NCBI GenBank assembly: GCA_016713175.1
Contig: JADJPQ010000007.1
Span: 248,001 to 312,000 of the forward strand
Source: Planctomycetota bacterium
GTDB lineage: Bacteria; Planctomycetota; UBA1135; UBA2386
Direction of reading: 5' to 3'
Length of the DNA: 64,000 bases
In this document: positions 18,048-26,302 of the stretch, piece by piece
Numbering within the stretch: position 1 is the first letter of the stretch
How the letters are laid out: every line of letters starts with the position of its first letter
Made by a program: the position numbers and the translations under genes
Notes under the pieces: model-generated
Database searches by the model: none
Seen by the model: only the letters and a program-made list of their open reading frames with translations
Told to the model about the DNA's origin: nothing

Positions 18048-18052
18048 AGGAG
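18048..18052 (+). promoter_or_regulatory. Shine-Dalgarno AGGAG
   Basis: AGGAG ends 8 nt before ATG 18061, an ideal spacing. It is strong support that the small frame beginning there is a genuine start even though the frame is later broken. Confidence 0.55.
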
Positions 18053-18060
18053 ATTTGTAG

Positions 18061-18586
18061 ATGCTGCACGTAGCAGATGTCGTGGCGGCCATTGCCGCTG
18101 GTGTGGCTGGGTCGCTGATCCTCGGATCCGGAGTGGTCCCAGCGTTTGGGACTGGTTGTGACGCACAGGCAGGCGTCCGTCACTACCATTGGCAGACAAA
18201 CGGGGCAACGCCGCCTGTATGGGACTGGTACACCGGGGGTGGGCAGCTTTCGTACGCTCCCTGCCATCACCGATGATGATGGAGGCTGCGTTACGGAGGG
18301 TGGCGAGTGCAAGCCCGACCCGGAGAATCTGTGCCACTCGGAAGTGCAACTGGAGATAACGGGCGGGGGCTCGTTGAGCAGGTTTGTCAGCGACGCCTCC
18401 GGTTGCGCGGAATGGGGCGATCTCACGGCTGCACAGAAGAAGCTGATCGCCAAGTCGACGACGTGTGATGATGCAGAACGCCAAGACCAGATCGTCGGCT
18501 ACAACAACACGACGTGCACTTTGGGAACCATGGCGGGACCCGAGAAGGTCGTCGTCTGGGCGAAGTGCACGCTTTGCGTGGACTGA
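18061..18586 (+). pseudogene. Small secreted Cys-rich protein, probable frameshift
   Basis: The frame from ATG 18061 starts with a hydrophobic export-like segment (V-V-A-A-I-A-A-G-V-A-G-S-L-I-L-G) then Cys-containing sequence, and stops at 18276. An overlapping frame shifted by one base continues to a TGA at 18584-18586 with C-V-T-E-G-G-E-C, N-L-C-H-S-E, C-D-D-A-E and a K-C-T-L-C-V-D end. Total length 526 bp is one more than a multiple of three, so removing one base near 18255-18275 gives a continuous 174-residue Cys-rich exported protein. No family is recognised. Alternatively the downstream frame could start at a TTG near 18146, but it has no ribosome site. Confidence 0.42.
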
Positions 18587-18695
18587 CCGAGCAACATCCG
18601 CCCAAGACAAGGGGTTCCTCGCCGCCCGCTTGGCGTAGGAGCGACCGTTTCGCGATCTCTCGCGGTGGTGTTCGTCTCGGCGCGGAGCCAAGGGG

Positions 18696-20138
18696 CTACC
18701 GCGCGCCCTTGCCCAGCAGGATCACCCCGGTCGTCCGCAGGATGATGTTCAGATCGAACAGCAGGCTGACGTTCTTGATGTAGTACAGATCGTAGCGCAG
18801 CTTCTCCATCGCATCCTCGACCGACGCGCCGTACGGATGCCGCACCTGCGCCCAGCCCGTCAACCCCGGCTTGATCGTGTGCCGCAGCGGATAGAACGGG
18901 ATCTGCGCCTTCAACTGTTCGACGAAGTGCGGCCGCTCCGGCCGCGGCCCGACGAACGACATCTGGCCGGCCAGGATGTTCAGGAACTGCGGGATCTCGT
19001 CGATCCGCGTCAGCCTGAGCAGCCGGCCGACCCGGGTCACCCGCGCGTCGTTCTTCTGTGCCCAGACCGGTCCGGTCTGTTTCTCCGCATCCGCGCACAT
19101 GGTCCGGAACTTGACCAGCTTGAACGGCTTGCCGTCCTGGCCGACGCGCTCCTGCGTGAAGAACAACGGGCCGCGGCTGGTGGCCTTGATCGCGATCGTC
19201 GCCAACACGCAGATCGGGATCGCCAGCAACAGGCCGACCAGCGAAACCACGATGTCCATCACCCGCTTCAGCGCCAGCGTCATCGGGTCGCGCGCGAAGC
19301 CGCGGCCGAAGATCAGGTAGCTCGGCCGCATGCTCTCGACCGCGATCTTGCCGGTCAGCCGTTCGAACATCGCTTCGCGTTCTTCGACCTGCACGCCGGA
19401 CATCCGGCAATCGAGCAGCTGCTCGACCGGCACCTGGCCGCGGCGTTCGGCCAGCGACACGACGACGCGGGCGATGCCTTCGCGGTCGCACAGGGCCCGC
19501 AGGTCACTGACGTTGCCGATCACCCGCGTGTGCGCTGACGCGTCCGGCGGCGACAGCGGCGTCGGCTTCTCGGCGACCAGCCCCATCACCTCGAAGCCGG
19601 CCAGCGGACTCTCGTGCACCATCCGCGCCAGTTCGATCGCGCCGGCATCCGAGCCGAGCACGACCACGCGTTCGCCGAAGCGCCACTTGTAGAAGAAGAA
19701 GTGGAAGGCGTTCCGGAACACATAGACCAGCGCGAACGCGACACCCAGCAGCACGATCAGCGTCCACGTCTCGGTGGTGACGTTGACCAGGCCGGGGAAG
19801 AAGAACAGCGACGGCAGCGCCAGCACCAGGCAGGCCAGCATCACCAGCGCGTAGCCCAGCGAGTGCACCAGCCGGTTCGGCAGTTCGGCGCGGTTCTGCG
19901 AGATCTTCCAGTCGTACAGGTCGTTGTAGCTGAGCGCCGCCTGGCAGATGACGGCGATCGTGAACGCCGTGGCCAGGCCCCGGTACCAGCGGGCATCCGG
20001 CTCGAAGAACAGGAAGTGCGCCGACGACAGCGGCGGCACGCTGGTGCCGATGAACATGACGCCGGTGAACAAGGCCGTCTCGGCCAGCATCAGCAGCAGC
20101 TTGCGTCGCGGGAAGATCTGTTCGGCCAGCGTGGGCAT
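18696..20138 (-). CDS. Undecaprenyl-phosphate sugar phosphotransferase (exopolysaccharide initiating transferase)
   Basis: 480 residues from MPTLAEQIFPRRKLL; 13 further upstream residues are not needed. Four membrane helices fill residues 15-135. A nucleotide-fold domain follows (V-V-V-L-G-S-D-A-G-A, about 160-270). The C-terminal bacterial sugar transferase domain has K-R-V-M-D-I-V-V-S-L, F-T-Q-E-R-V-G-Q-D-G-K-P-F, K-F-R-T-M, S-F-V-G-P-R-P-E-R-P and G-L-T-G-W-A-Q-V-R. The family transfers a sugar-1-phosphate (often glucose) to undecaprenyl phosphate to start capsule or exopolysaccharide synthesis. It stands alone, without glycosyltransferases around it, and reads toward the decayed region. 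Confidence 0.93.
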   Translation of the reverse strand: MPTLAEQIFPRRKLLLMLAETALFTGVMFIGTSVPPLSSAHFLFFEPDARWYRGLATAFTIAVICQAALSYNDLYDWKISQNRAELPNRLVHSLGYALVMLACLVLALPSLFFFPGLVNVTTETWTLIVLLGVAFALVYVFRNAFHFFFYKWRFGERVVVLGSDAGAIELARMVHESPLAGFEVMGLVAEKPTPLSPPDASAHTRVIGNVSDLRALCDREGIARVVVSLAERRGQVPVEQLLDCRMSGVQVEEREAMFERLTGKIAVESMRPSYLIFGRGFARDPMTLALKRVMDIVVSLVGLLLAIPICVLATIAIKATSRGPLFFTQERVGQDGKPFKLVKFRTMCADAEKQTGPVWAQKNDARVTRVGRLLRLTRIDEIPQFLNILAGQMSFVGPRPERPHFVEQLKAQIPFYPLRHTIKPGLTGWAQVRHPYGASVEDAMEKLRYDLYYIKNVSLLFDLNIILRTTGVILLGKGAR

Positions 20139-20222
20139 CGGACCGTCGGTCGTGAGTCGTGAGCAACCGGCATGCATAGCGCACCGGTGGCTCCGCGGAA
20201 GACTTCGTCGACCATTCCTTGG

Positions 20223-20609
20223 TCAGCGCCGTAGCGTCCGCACTGCCGGGAAATGCCGCACTTCGGGGCCGTGTTCGCACCAGCGCACGGCGACGACGTC
20301 GATCCGCAGACGCCATGGGCGCGGTCGCAACGTGGGACGCAGAGCCCGCAGTGCCCGTTCGAGCCGATCCAGCCGTTCGGCGTCGACCAGCCGCTCGGGG
20401 GCCGGGTGGTCGGCCCGGGCCTTCACTTCCACCGCGGCGAACGTGAACCAGCGGCGGACCAGCAGGTCGATCTCGCCATGCACGGTGCGCAGGTTGCGCG
20501 CGACGATCTTGTAGCCTTGCCGCTGCAGCCACTCGGCGGCAAGCTGTTCGCCGCGGGCGCCGGACGTCGCCGGCGGCTCAGGACTTCTTGGCGGCGGGCT
20601 TCGGGTCAT
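20223..20609 (-). CDS. yraN: YraN family protein (UPF0102)
   Basis: 128 residues. It has the YraN core: G-A-R-G-E-Q-L-A-A-E-W-L near the start, then N-L-R-T-V-H-G-E-I-D-L-L and V-E-V-K-A-R, which is the E-(x)-D-(x)-E-x-K pattern of a restriction-endonuclease-like fold. The family is conserved and thought to act on nucleic acid, but its role is not settled. The ATG lies inside the 3' end of yajC (32-bp overlap) on the same strand, so the two are translationally linked; a later start would cut into the family core. Confidence 0.88.
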   Translation of the reverse strand: MTRSPPPRSPEPPATSGARGEQLAAEWLQRQGYKIVARNLRTVHGEIDLLVRRWFTFAAVEVKARADHPAPERLVDAERLDRLERALRALRPTLRPRPWRLRIDVVAVRWCEHGPEVRHFPAVRTLRR

Positions 20610-21021
20610 TGCGGACGACGCGGGCGATCGCCGTCTTGTCGTACGTCATCCGGATGGTGTCGACCTGCAGCACCACTTCGCGCTCGCTGACCGAATGCAC
20701 GATGCCGTGCAAGCCGCCGATGGTGACGACTTCCTCGCCTTGCTTCAGCGCACCCATCATCGCCGCCGCCTCCTTCTTCCGCTTCTGCTCCGGCCGCAGG
20801 ATCATCAGCCACAGGACCAGCAGGAACAGCGGCAGGAACCACAGCTGGCTCATGCAGTCGGCCGGGGCGCCGCTGCCACCGCCGGCGGGAGCCGGTCCCA
20901 ACGGGACCTGGGTGCCAGTGCCACCGGTGGGGCCGCCGCCGGTCCGTTCGGTCGGGCCGCCGGAGGTCTTCGGTTCTTGCGGCAGGAGCACGGTCAGGGG
21001 GGTCAGGAAATGCTGCGCCAT
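20578..21021 (-). CDS. yajC: Preprotein translocase subunit YajC, with N-terminal extension
   Basis: The YajC core begins M-S-Q-L-W-F-L-P-L-F-L-L-V-L-W-L-M-I-L-R-P (single helix), continues with E-Q-K-R-K-K-E and G-E-E-V-V-T-I-G-G-L-H-G-I-V, and ends Lys-rich. YajC is an accessory of the SecDF-YajC complex at the inner membrane. The frame opens 56 residues earlier at ATG 21021 with a short hydrophobic start and a Gly/Pro/Thr-rich stretch; the alternative core start is 20853. I give the longer form because the frame stays open and the start sits next to a well-formed inverted repeat, but the short form (91 residues) is closer to the family length. Confidence 0.85.
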   Translation of the reverse strand: MAQHFLTPLTVLLPQEPKTSGGPTERTGGGPTGGTGTQVPLGPAPAGGGSGAPADCMSQLWFLPLFLLVLWLMILRPEQKRKKEAAAMMGALKQGEEVVTIGGLHGIVHSVSEREVVLQVDTIRMTYDKTAIARVVRNDPKPAAKKS

Positions 21022-21044
21022 CGATCGAGGGGGTTGGAGAAAAC

Positions 21045-21074
21045 GGGGGGCGAGGAATATAGGGATCGCCCCCC
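21045..21074. promoter_or_regulatory. Perfect 9-bp inverted repeat in the yajC-mnmA divergent region
   Basis: GGGGGGCGA at 21045-21053 and TCGCCCCCC at 21066-21074 are exact reverse complements around a 12-nt A/T-rich centre containing AATATA. The centre can serve as a -10 for mnmA (TTGGAG at 21034-21039 as a weak -35) and, read on the other strand, TATATT for yajC. It could be an operator over two divergent promoters or a hairpin in an mRNA leader. Confidence 0.6.
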
Positions 21075-21096
21075 TGCGAGGAACACAGAACTCCGG

Positions 21097-22149
21097 ATGC
21101 GTGTCTTGGTGGCGATGTCGGGCGGCGTGGACAGCAGCGTGGCAGCCTTGCTGCTGCAGCGGCAGGGGCACGACGTGGTCTCGGTGTTCCTGCGCAACGG
21201 CGTGTCCGGCGGCGCCACTCCCGGCGCCCCGGCCGCCCAGGAGAAGTCGTGCTGTTCGGCCTCCGACGCGCGCGATGCGGCGATGGTGGCCGAACGGCTG
21301 GGCGTGCCGTTCTACGCGCTCGACTACGCGCAGGAGTTCGCGGCGCTGATGGACCACTTCGCCGCCGAATACCGCCGCGGCCGCACGCCGAATCCGTGCG
21401 TGCTGTGCAACCAGCACCTGAAGTTCGGGCAGCTGTTCGCGCTGGCTGACGACGTCGGTGCCGAAGCGGTGGCGACCGGGCACTATGCGCGGGTGCGCGA
21501 CGGGGCCATGTGGCGGGCGGTCGACGGCGACAAGGATCAGACCTACTACCTGTTCGGCATCGCCGCGACGGCGTTGCCGCGGGTCATGTTCCCGCTCGGC
21601 GACCTGACCAAGCCGCAGGTGCGCGAACTGGCGGCGGCGGCGGGGCTGCGGACGGCGGACAAGCCGGAGTCGATGGAGATCTGCTTCGTGACGTCGGGCG
21701 ACTATCGCGATGTCGTGCGCGCGCGCGGCGGCGGTGGTGTGCCCGGTCGCTTCGTCGATCGCAGCGGCAAAGTGCTCGGTCGCCATGACGGGGTCGATGG
21801 CTTCACGGTCGGCCAGCGGCGCGGGCTGCCGGCGCTCGGCGTGCCGCATTATGTGGCGGCGATCGATGCCACGGGTGGCGATGTGATCCTGGCACCGCGC
21901 GATGGCATGCACACGAGTTCGGCGGTGGTGGCGGGGCTCAACTGGCTCGGGCCGGCGCCGCAGGTCGGCGAGCGGTTGCCGCTGCAGGTCAAGGTGCGGG
22001 CACGGTCGCCGGCGGTCGCGGCGACGGTGGACGTCGACGCGGCGGGTGCGCTCGTTGAGTTCGCCGAGCCGGTGTTCGCGATCACGCCGGGGCAGGCGGC
22101 GGTGTTCTACGACGGCGAACGGGTGGTCGGTGGCGGCTGGATCGACTGA
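21097..22149 (+). CDS. mnmA: tRNA-specific 2-thiouridylase MnmA
   Basis: 350 residues, close to the family's usual 360. The PP-loop S-G-G-V-D-S-S is at residues 8-14. Catalytic Cys101 lies in N-P-C-V-L-C-N and Cys196 in M-E-I-C-F-V, 95 residues apart as expected for the disulfide-forming pair. G-H-Y-A-R-V and Y-Y-L-F-G are also family motifs. The enzyme installs sulfur at position 2 of the wobble uridine of tRNAs for Lys, Glu and Gln, using ATP and a sulfur relay, in the cytoplasm. It is the first gene of a plus-strand run and is divergent from yajC across a 75-bp region with a perfect inverted repeat. Confidence 0.97.
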   Translation: MRVLVAMSGGVDSSVAALLLQRQGHDVVSVFLRNGVSGGATPGAPAAQEKSCCSASDARDAAMVAERLGVPFYALDYAQEFAALMDHFAAEYRRGRTPNPCVLCNQHLKFGQLFALADDVGAEAVATGHYARVRDGAMWRAVDGDKDQTYYLFGIAATALPRVMFPLGDLTKPQVRELAAAAGLRTADKPESMEICFVTSGDYRDVVRARGGGGVPGRFVDRSGKVLGRHDGVDGFTVGQRRGLPALGVPHYVAAIDATGGDVILAPRDGMHTSSAVVAGLNWLGPAPQVGERLPLQVKVRARSPAVAATVDVDAAGALVEFAEPVFAITPGQAAVFYDGERVVGGGWID

Positions 22150-22194
22150 AGCGCGCCTTGCCCGTTGGCGGCGTTTGTGGCCCAATCGGCAGCA

Positions 22195-23535
22195 ATGGAT
22201 GCGGACGCCACGATCCGGTCGCTGCGTCAGGCGCTGCTGGCCTCGCCCGACAACCTGCCGTTGCGGCGCCTCCTGGCCGACACGCTGTTCGCCTATGGCC
22301 ATTACGCCGACGCCGAGACCGAAGCGCTGGCGGCGCTGCGGGCCGCTCCGCGCGATGACGGACTGGCGTTGCTGCTGGCGCGCGCCTACCGCGCGCAGGG
22401 CAAGAACTCGGCGGCGGTGATCGTGCTCGAACAGGCGGTCGCTCGCGGTTGCGATCCGGCGCGGGTCGAACTGGCGCGTGTGCTGCTCGCCGACGGTGAT
22501 GCCGAAGGCGCGGCCCGGCAGTATCGCCAGGCGCTCGACGCCGACCCGTCGCTGCGCGATGCCGAACTGAGCCACCGGCTGGGTGTGGATCTGACCCGGG
22601 ACGACAGTGCCGGAGTCGTCGACGGTCGCGAACGGCTCGGCGGCAGCGCCGAAGGCGGCGCCGATCCGAGCGTTCTGCCCGTTCGCAGCGACGTCAAGTT
22701 CGCGCACGTCGGCGGCATGGCGAATCTGAAGGACGAGATCCGCAAGAAGATCGTGCTGCCGATGCAGCGACCCGACCTCTACAAGGCGTACGGCAAGAAG
22801 GTCGGTGGCGGCATCCTGATGTATGGTCCGCCTGGCTGCGGCAAGACGTTCCTGGCCAAGGCGACCGCCGGCGAGATCGACGCGAAGTTCCTGGCGATCG
22901 GCATCCACGACGTGCTCGACATGTGGATCGGGCGCAGCGAACGCAATCTGCACGCGGTGTTCGAGATGGCGCGCAAGCACAAGCCGTGCGTGCTGTTCTT
23001 CGACGAAGTCGATGCGCTCGGCGCCAGCCGGACCGACCTCAAGCACAGTGCCGGCCGGCAGACGATCAATCAGTTCCTGGTCGAACTCGATGGTCTTGGC
23101 CTCGACAACGATGGCGTGCTGGTGCTGGCGGCGACCAATGCGCCATGGCACATGGACAGCGCGTTCCGGCGGCCGGGGCGATTCGATCGGGTGGTGTTCG
23201 TGCCGCCGCCGGACGAGCCGGCGCGCGCCGACATCCTGCGCCTGCTGCTGGCGGGCAAGCCGCAGCAGGACATCGATGCGGTGGCGGTGGCGAAGAAGAC
23301 GGATCGGTTCTCCGGCGCGGATCTGAAGGCCTTGGTCGATCGCGCGATCGAACAGAAGCTCGATGCGACGCTGGCCAGTGGCGTGCTCGAGCCACTGCGG
23401 ACGGCGGACCTGCTGGCGGCGGCGAAGGCGCAGCGACCGACGACCCAGGAGTGGTTCGCGGCGGCGAAGAACTACGTGCTGTACGCCAACGATTCGGGTC
23501 TGTACGACGACCTGAAGTCCTGGCTGAAGCTGTGA
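22195..23535 (+). CDS. TPR-containing AAA ATPase
   Basis: 446 residues from ATG 22195; an alternative TTG lies 10 codons upstream. Residues 1-135 are TPR-like helical pairs (L-R-R-L-L-A-D-T-L-F-A-Y-G-H-Y-A-D-A-E). The AAA module has Walker A G-P-P-G-C-G-K-T-F at 211-219, Walker B V-L-F-F-D-E-V-D-A near 266, a sensor A-T-N-A-P and R-R-P-G-R-F-D-R arginine-finger region, then a small helical lid. This resembles the single-ring AAA modules of FtsH and Cdc48 without a protease. The TPRs could recruit a substrate for ATP-driven remodelling. It is followed after 2 bp by a TPR membrane protein, probably a partner. Confidence 0.92.
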   Translation: MDADATIRSLRQALLASPDNLPLRRLLADTLFAYGHYADAETEALAALRAAPRDDGLALLLARAYRAQGKNSAAVIVLEQAVARGCDPARVELARVLLADGDAEGAARQYRQALDADPSLRDAELSHRLGVDLTRDDSAGVVDGRERLGGSAEGGADPSVLPVRSDVKFAHVGGMANLKDEIRKKIVLPMQRPDLYKAYGKKVGGGILMYGPPGCGKTFLAKATAGEIDAKFLAIGIHDVLDMWIGRSERNLHAVFEMARKHKPCVLFFDEVDALGASRTDLKHSAGRQTINQFLVELDGLGLDNDGVLVLAATNAPWHMDSAFRRPGRFDRVVFVPPPDEPARADILRLLLAGKPQQDIDAVAVAKKTDRFSGADLKALVDRAIEQKLDATLASGVLEPLRTADLLAAAKAQRPTTQEWFAAAKNYVLYANDSGLYDDLKSWLKL

Positions 23536-23537
23536 CC

Positions 23538-24893
23538 ATGGAGCCCGAAGCGATCTGGCGGCGGGCGGTGCTGCTGCTCGAGCAGCAGCGTTGGCAACTG
23601 GCGATCGCCGAGTTGCGGCGGCTGCTGACGGTCGTTCCGGATCATCCGATGGCGCATGCGCTGCTGGCGCGGGCGCTGGCGATGGACGGGGATCTGGACG
23701 CTGCGCTCGTGGAAGCGCGGGCGGCGATCGCGGCGGATCCGACCTCGGACGTCGCCCATGGCGCGCTGGCGATGGTGTTGTGGCAACGGCACGAACACGA
23801 ACCGGCGGCGAAGGCGATCGCGGCGGCGATCGAATTGGATCCGGAGGATGTGGATCATCACAGCACGCTGGCGCAGATCCGGTTGAGCCAGGGCCGTCTG
23901 CCCGAAGCGCTGGCGGCGGCCGATGCGGGGCTGGCGATCGAGCCGGAGGACACCGATTGTCTGAATCTGCGCGCGGTGGCGCTGACGCGGCTCGGGCGTG
24001 GGGCCGAGGCGACGGACACGGTCGACAGTTCGCTCGCGCGGGATCCGGACAATCCGTACACGCACCAGGCACGGGGCTTTGCGCTGCTGCAGCGCGGGGA
24101 TCCGGCGGGGGCGTTGCATCATTTTCGGGAGGCGTTGCGGCGGGATCCGAATCTGGATGGGGCGCGCGCTGGGTTGGTGGAGGCACTGAAGGCCAAGAAC
24201 CCGCTGTACCGGATCGTGCTGGGGTGGTTTCTGTGGCTTGGGCGGTTCTCCGGGGCCCGGCAGGTTCAGATCATGATCGGGCTGTGGCTCGGCAGCCGCT
24301 TGGCACGCGGCGCGTTGGAGCGTGCTGGCTACGAGAGTGCGGCGCTGGTGGTCAGCTTCGCGTGGATCGGGTTCGTCTTGCTGACGTCGTGCGCGGTGCC
24401 GTTGTTCAACCTGCTGCTGCTCTTGCATCCGGTCGGGCGGCATGCGCTCGAAACCGGTGCGCGGCGACACGCGATGCTGCTCGGGACTGCGGTGTTGATC
24501 ACGATCGCGATCGGCGGCTACGGCGCGTGGGATGGTCCGGTGTGGGCCGTGGTCGGCTGGTTGTTCTGGCTGGTGTTCCTGTTGCCGCTGGCAGGTCTCG
24601 GAGTCTTCCATCCGGGCTGGGCGCGGACGGTGCTCGCCGTGTTCTGCGTCGTGCTCGTGGTGGCTTGGATCGTCTGGGCCGTGTGGCTGCAGTTGCAAGT
24701 GGCGCCGATGGTCGCCCTGGCCGCTGGCGGCAAGGCCGCGTTCGAGCAGGGCGGTGGGCCGGCAATGTTGCAGGCTGTGAAAGCGACCGTGGAGTGGCAC
24801 GTCAGCCTGCTTTGGGCTGGCGCTCTGAGTACCTGGTACGTGCTGTTGGCGCCGAAGGGGAATCCACCGCGGCGCCGCCGCGGCAATGCCTGA
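23538..24893 (+). CDS. TPR membrane protein
   Basis: 451 residues. Residues 1-220 are repeated TPR pairs (Q-R-W-Q-L-A-I-A-E-L-R-R-L-L, H-P-M-A-H-A-L-L-A-R-A-L). Then come five or more membrane helices (I-V-L-G-W-F-L-W-L, A-A-L-V-V-S-F-A-W-I-G-F, A-V-L-I-T-I-A-I, W-A-V-V-G-W-L-F-W-L, V-L-A-V-F-C-V-V-L) and an Arg-rich C-terminus. Its ATG is 2 bp after the AAA ATPase stop, so the pair is co-translated. The TPR part is most likely cytoplasmic and could dock the ATPase to the membrane. No family name is apparent. Confidence 0.85.
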   Translation: MEPEAIWRRAVLLLEQQRWQLAIAELRRLLTVVPDHPMAHALLARALAMDGDLDAALVEARAAIAADPTSDVAHGALAMVLWQRHEHEPAAKAIAAAIELDPEDVDHHSTLAQIRLSQGRLPEALAAADAGLAIEPEDTDCLNLRAVALTRLGRGAEATDTVDSSLARDPDNPYTHQARGFALLQRGDPAGALHHFREALRRDPNLDGARAGLVEALKAKNPLYRIVLGWFLWLGRFSGARQVQIMIGLWLGSRLARGALERAGYESAALVVSFAWIGFVLLTSCAVPLFNLLLLLHPVGRHALETGARRHAMLLGTAVLITIAIGGYGAWDGPVWAVVGWLFWLVFLLPLAGLGVFHPGWARTVLAVFCVVLVVAWIVWAVWLQLQVAPMVALAAGGKAAFEQGGGPAMLQAVKATVEWHVSLLWAGALSTWYVLLAPKGNPPRRRRGNA

Positions 24894-24905
24894 GCCCGCC
24901 GTCGG

Positions 24906-26126
24906 TCAGTGCAATTGCACGGCGAACGAGTTGCCGATCGTGCGTACCCCGGACGGCGCGTTCGGATCGAACGTGAAGCCGCCGACCCAGATCTGCAATC
25001 CGGCCAGCGCCGGAATCGGATTGCCCAGCGCGCCGCCGCCTTCGCCGCCGGCATCGAGCACGCCGATCCAGCCGATCGAGAACGGCGACTGGTCCTGCCC
25101 CAGCGTCGCCTGCAGCAGGAAGTCCGGATCGAGCGGCACGGTGCGCGTGTCGATCGGGAAGCCGGTGTTGCCGAAGGCCGCGCCGAGTGCGTAGACCAGG
25201 CCGGGCGCCGACGGATCGCGCCATTGCAGGCCCATCACCGTATTGCCGCTGGCGATGCCGAAGTGGGTCAGGCCGGTGAACCGCGTGCTCATCAGTTCCT
25301 GGCTGCCGGCGGCGGTGGCGAAGCCGGCGGCGAGGATCGCGTCGTTGCCGATCCGCGAGCGCGTGAACCCGAACACGCCCTGCAGCGTGCCGACGTTGCT
25401 GAACTCGGTCAGGATGACCGGCGGCTGGAACGGCAGGTTGCGGGCCGTGCGTTCGGCCATCAGCACCTGCAGCCGCGGCGACTAGAACTCGGTGTAGGTC
25501 AGCGTCAGGCCGTCGGCCGAGATCTCGACGTCGCGGTGGGTGTTGGCGTTCGCCAGTTCGGTCACCAGCGTCGGGGTGCCGAACGGCATCGCCGCCGAGG
25601 CCCGCGTGGCCCGGAAGATCGCGTTGTTCGGCGCCGAGGGTGCGCCCCAGCCGGTGGTCAGGAAGTAGATCTCGAGGCCGTCGCCGGTGATGGTCGGGGA
25701 GCTCTCGGATCCGGTGCTGTTCAGTTCGGTGACGAAGGTCGGGGTGTTCCAGCCGGTGCCGTTGTGGGTGGCGACCATCAGGTCGAAGCCACCGACGCTG
25801 CCGGCGCGGTTGCTGCCGAACCAGATCGACTGGCCGTCGACGGCGACGAACGGTTGGTCGTCGACCGAGGTTGGCAGGCCGAGGGCGGTTTCCTGGACTG
25901 GCGTCGACCACGGGGCGCCGATGGCGGCGCGGGTTGCGGAGAAGATCTCCCAGTCGCCGGCGCGGAACGACGCGAAGTGCAGCGTCAGGCCATCGGCGGA
26001 CAGGTGCGGGCCGGTGTCGGACGCGGTGCTGTTCAGGGCGGTTTCGAGGGAGGGCGCGGACCAGCCGGTCTGGGCGGCAAGGGTAGAGCACAACAGGGAG
26101 GCGACGAAAACGGGTGTTCGGGACAT
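24906..26126 (-). pseudogene. Secreted PD40/WD40-like repeat protein split by an in-frame TAG
   Basis: From M-S-R-T-P-V-F-V-A-S-L-L-C-S-T-L-A-A-Q (signal peptide) the frame encodes PD40 blades: L-S-A-D-G-L-T-L-H-F-A-S, Q-S-I-W-F-G-S-N-R-A-G, I-T-G-D-G-L-E-I-Y-F-L-T. It hits TAG at 25482-25484 after L-T-Y-T-E-F. The same frame then continues without interruption for 191 codons (S-P-R-L-Q-V-L-M-A-E-R-T-A) into a C-terminal beta-sandwich region and a TGA at 24906-24908. Sequence on both sides fits one protein of about 406 residues. The TAG is therefore a premature stop, by mutation, sequencing error or readthrough. It converges with the TPR membrane gene, 12 bp apart. Confidence 0.8.
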
Positions 26127-26161
26127 CGGGCTTGCTCCTGGGGATTGACCTACCAAGCGTA

Positions 26162-26191
26162 GCCGACAATGTCCGCGTCGACATCGTCGGC
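26162..26191. promoter_or_regulatory. Imperfect 12-bp inverted repeat between divergent genes
   Basis: The arms 26162-26173 and 26180-26191 pair at 11 of 12 positions (one A-C mismatch) around the 6-nt loop CGCGTC. It sits in the 176-bp gap between the PD40 gene and the NTF2-like gene, which diverge. It could bind a dimeric regulator or form a hairpin near the 5' end of the PD40 message. No T-run follows on either strand, so a terminator is less likely. Confidence 0.5.
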
Positions 26192-26302
26192 GGCAAGGCG
26201 GTTGCGTGGGGTTGGCACCGCCCTCATCTGGAACATGACCCGGAGCCGCGCATTATGTGAAGCGATTCCCGTATCGGCGGCATTCTCCAACCCCGAATCC
26301 GC

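Noticed and set aside
18650..18663. Small hairpin CGCGA-TCTC-TCGCG
   Set aside because: Five-base stem without T-tract in a GC-rich region; likely chance.
24909..24920. Perfect 12-bp palindrome GTGCAATTGCAC
   Set aside because: It lies wholly within the last codons of the PD40 gene (V-Q-L-H), so coding explains it; no second copy seen.
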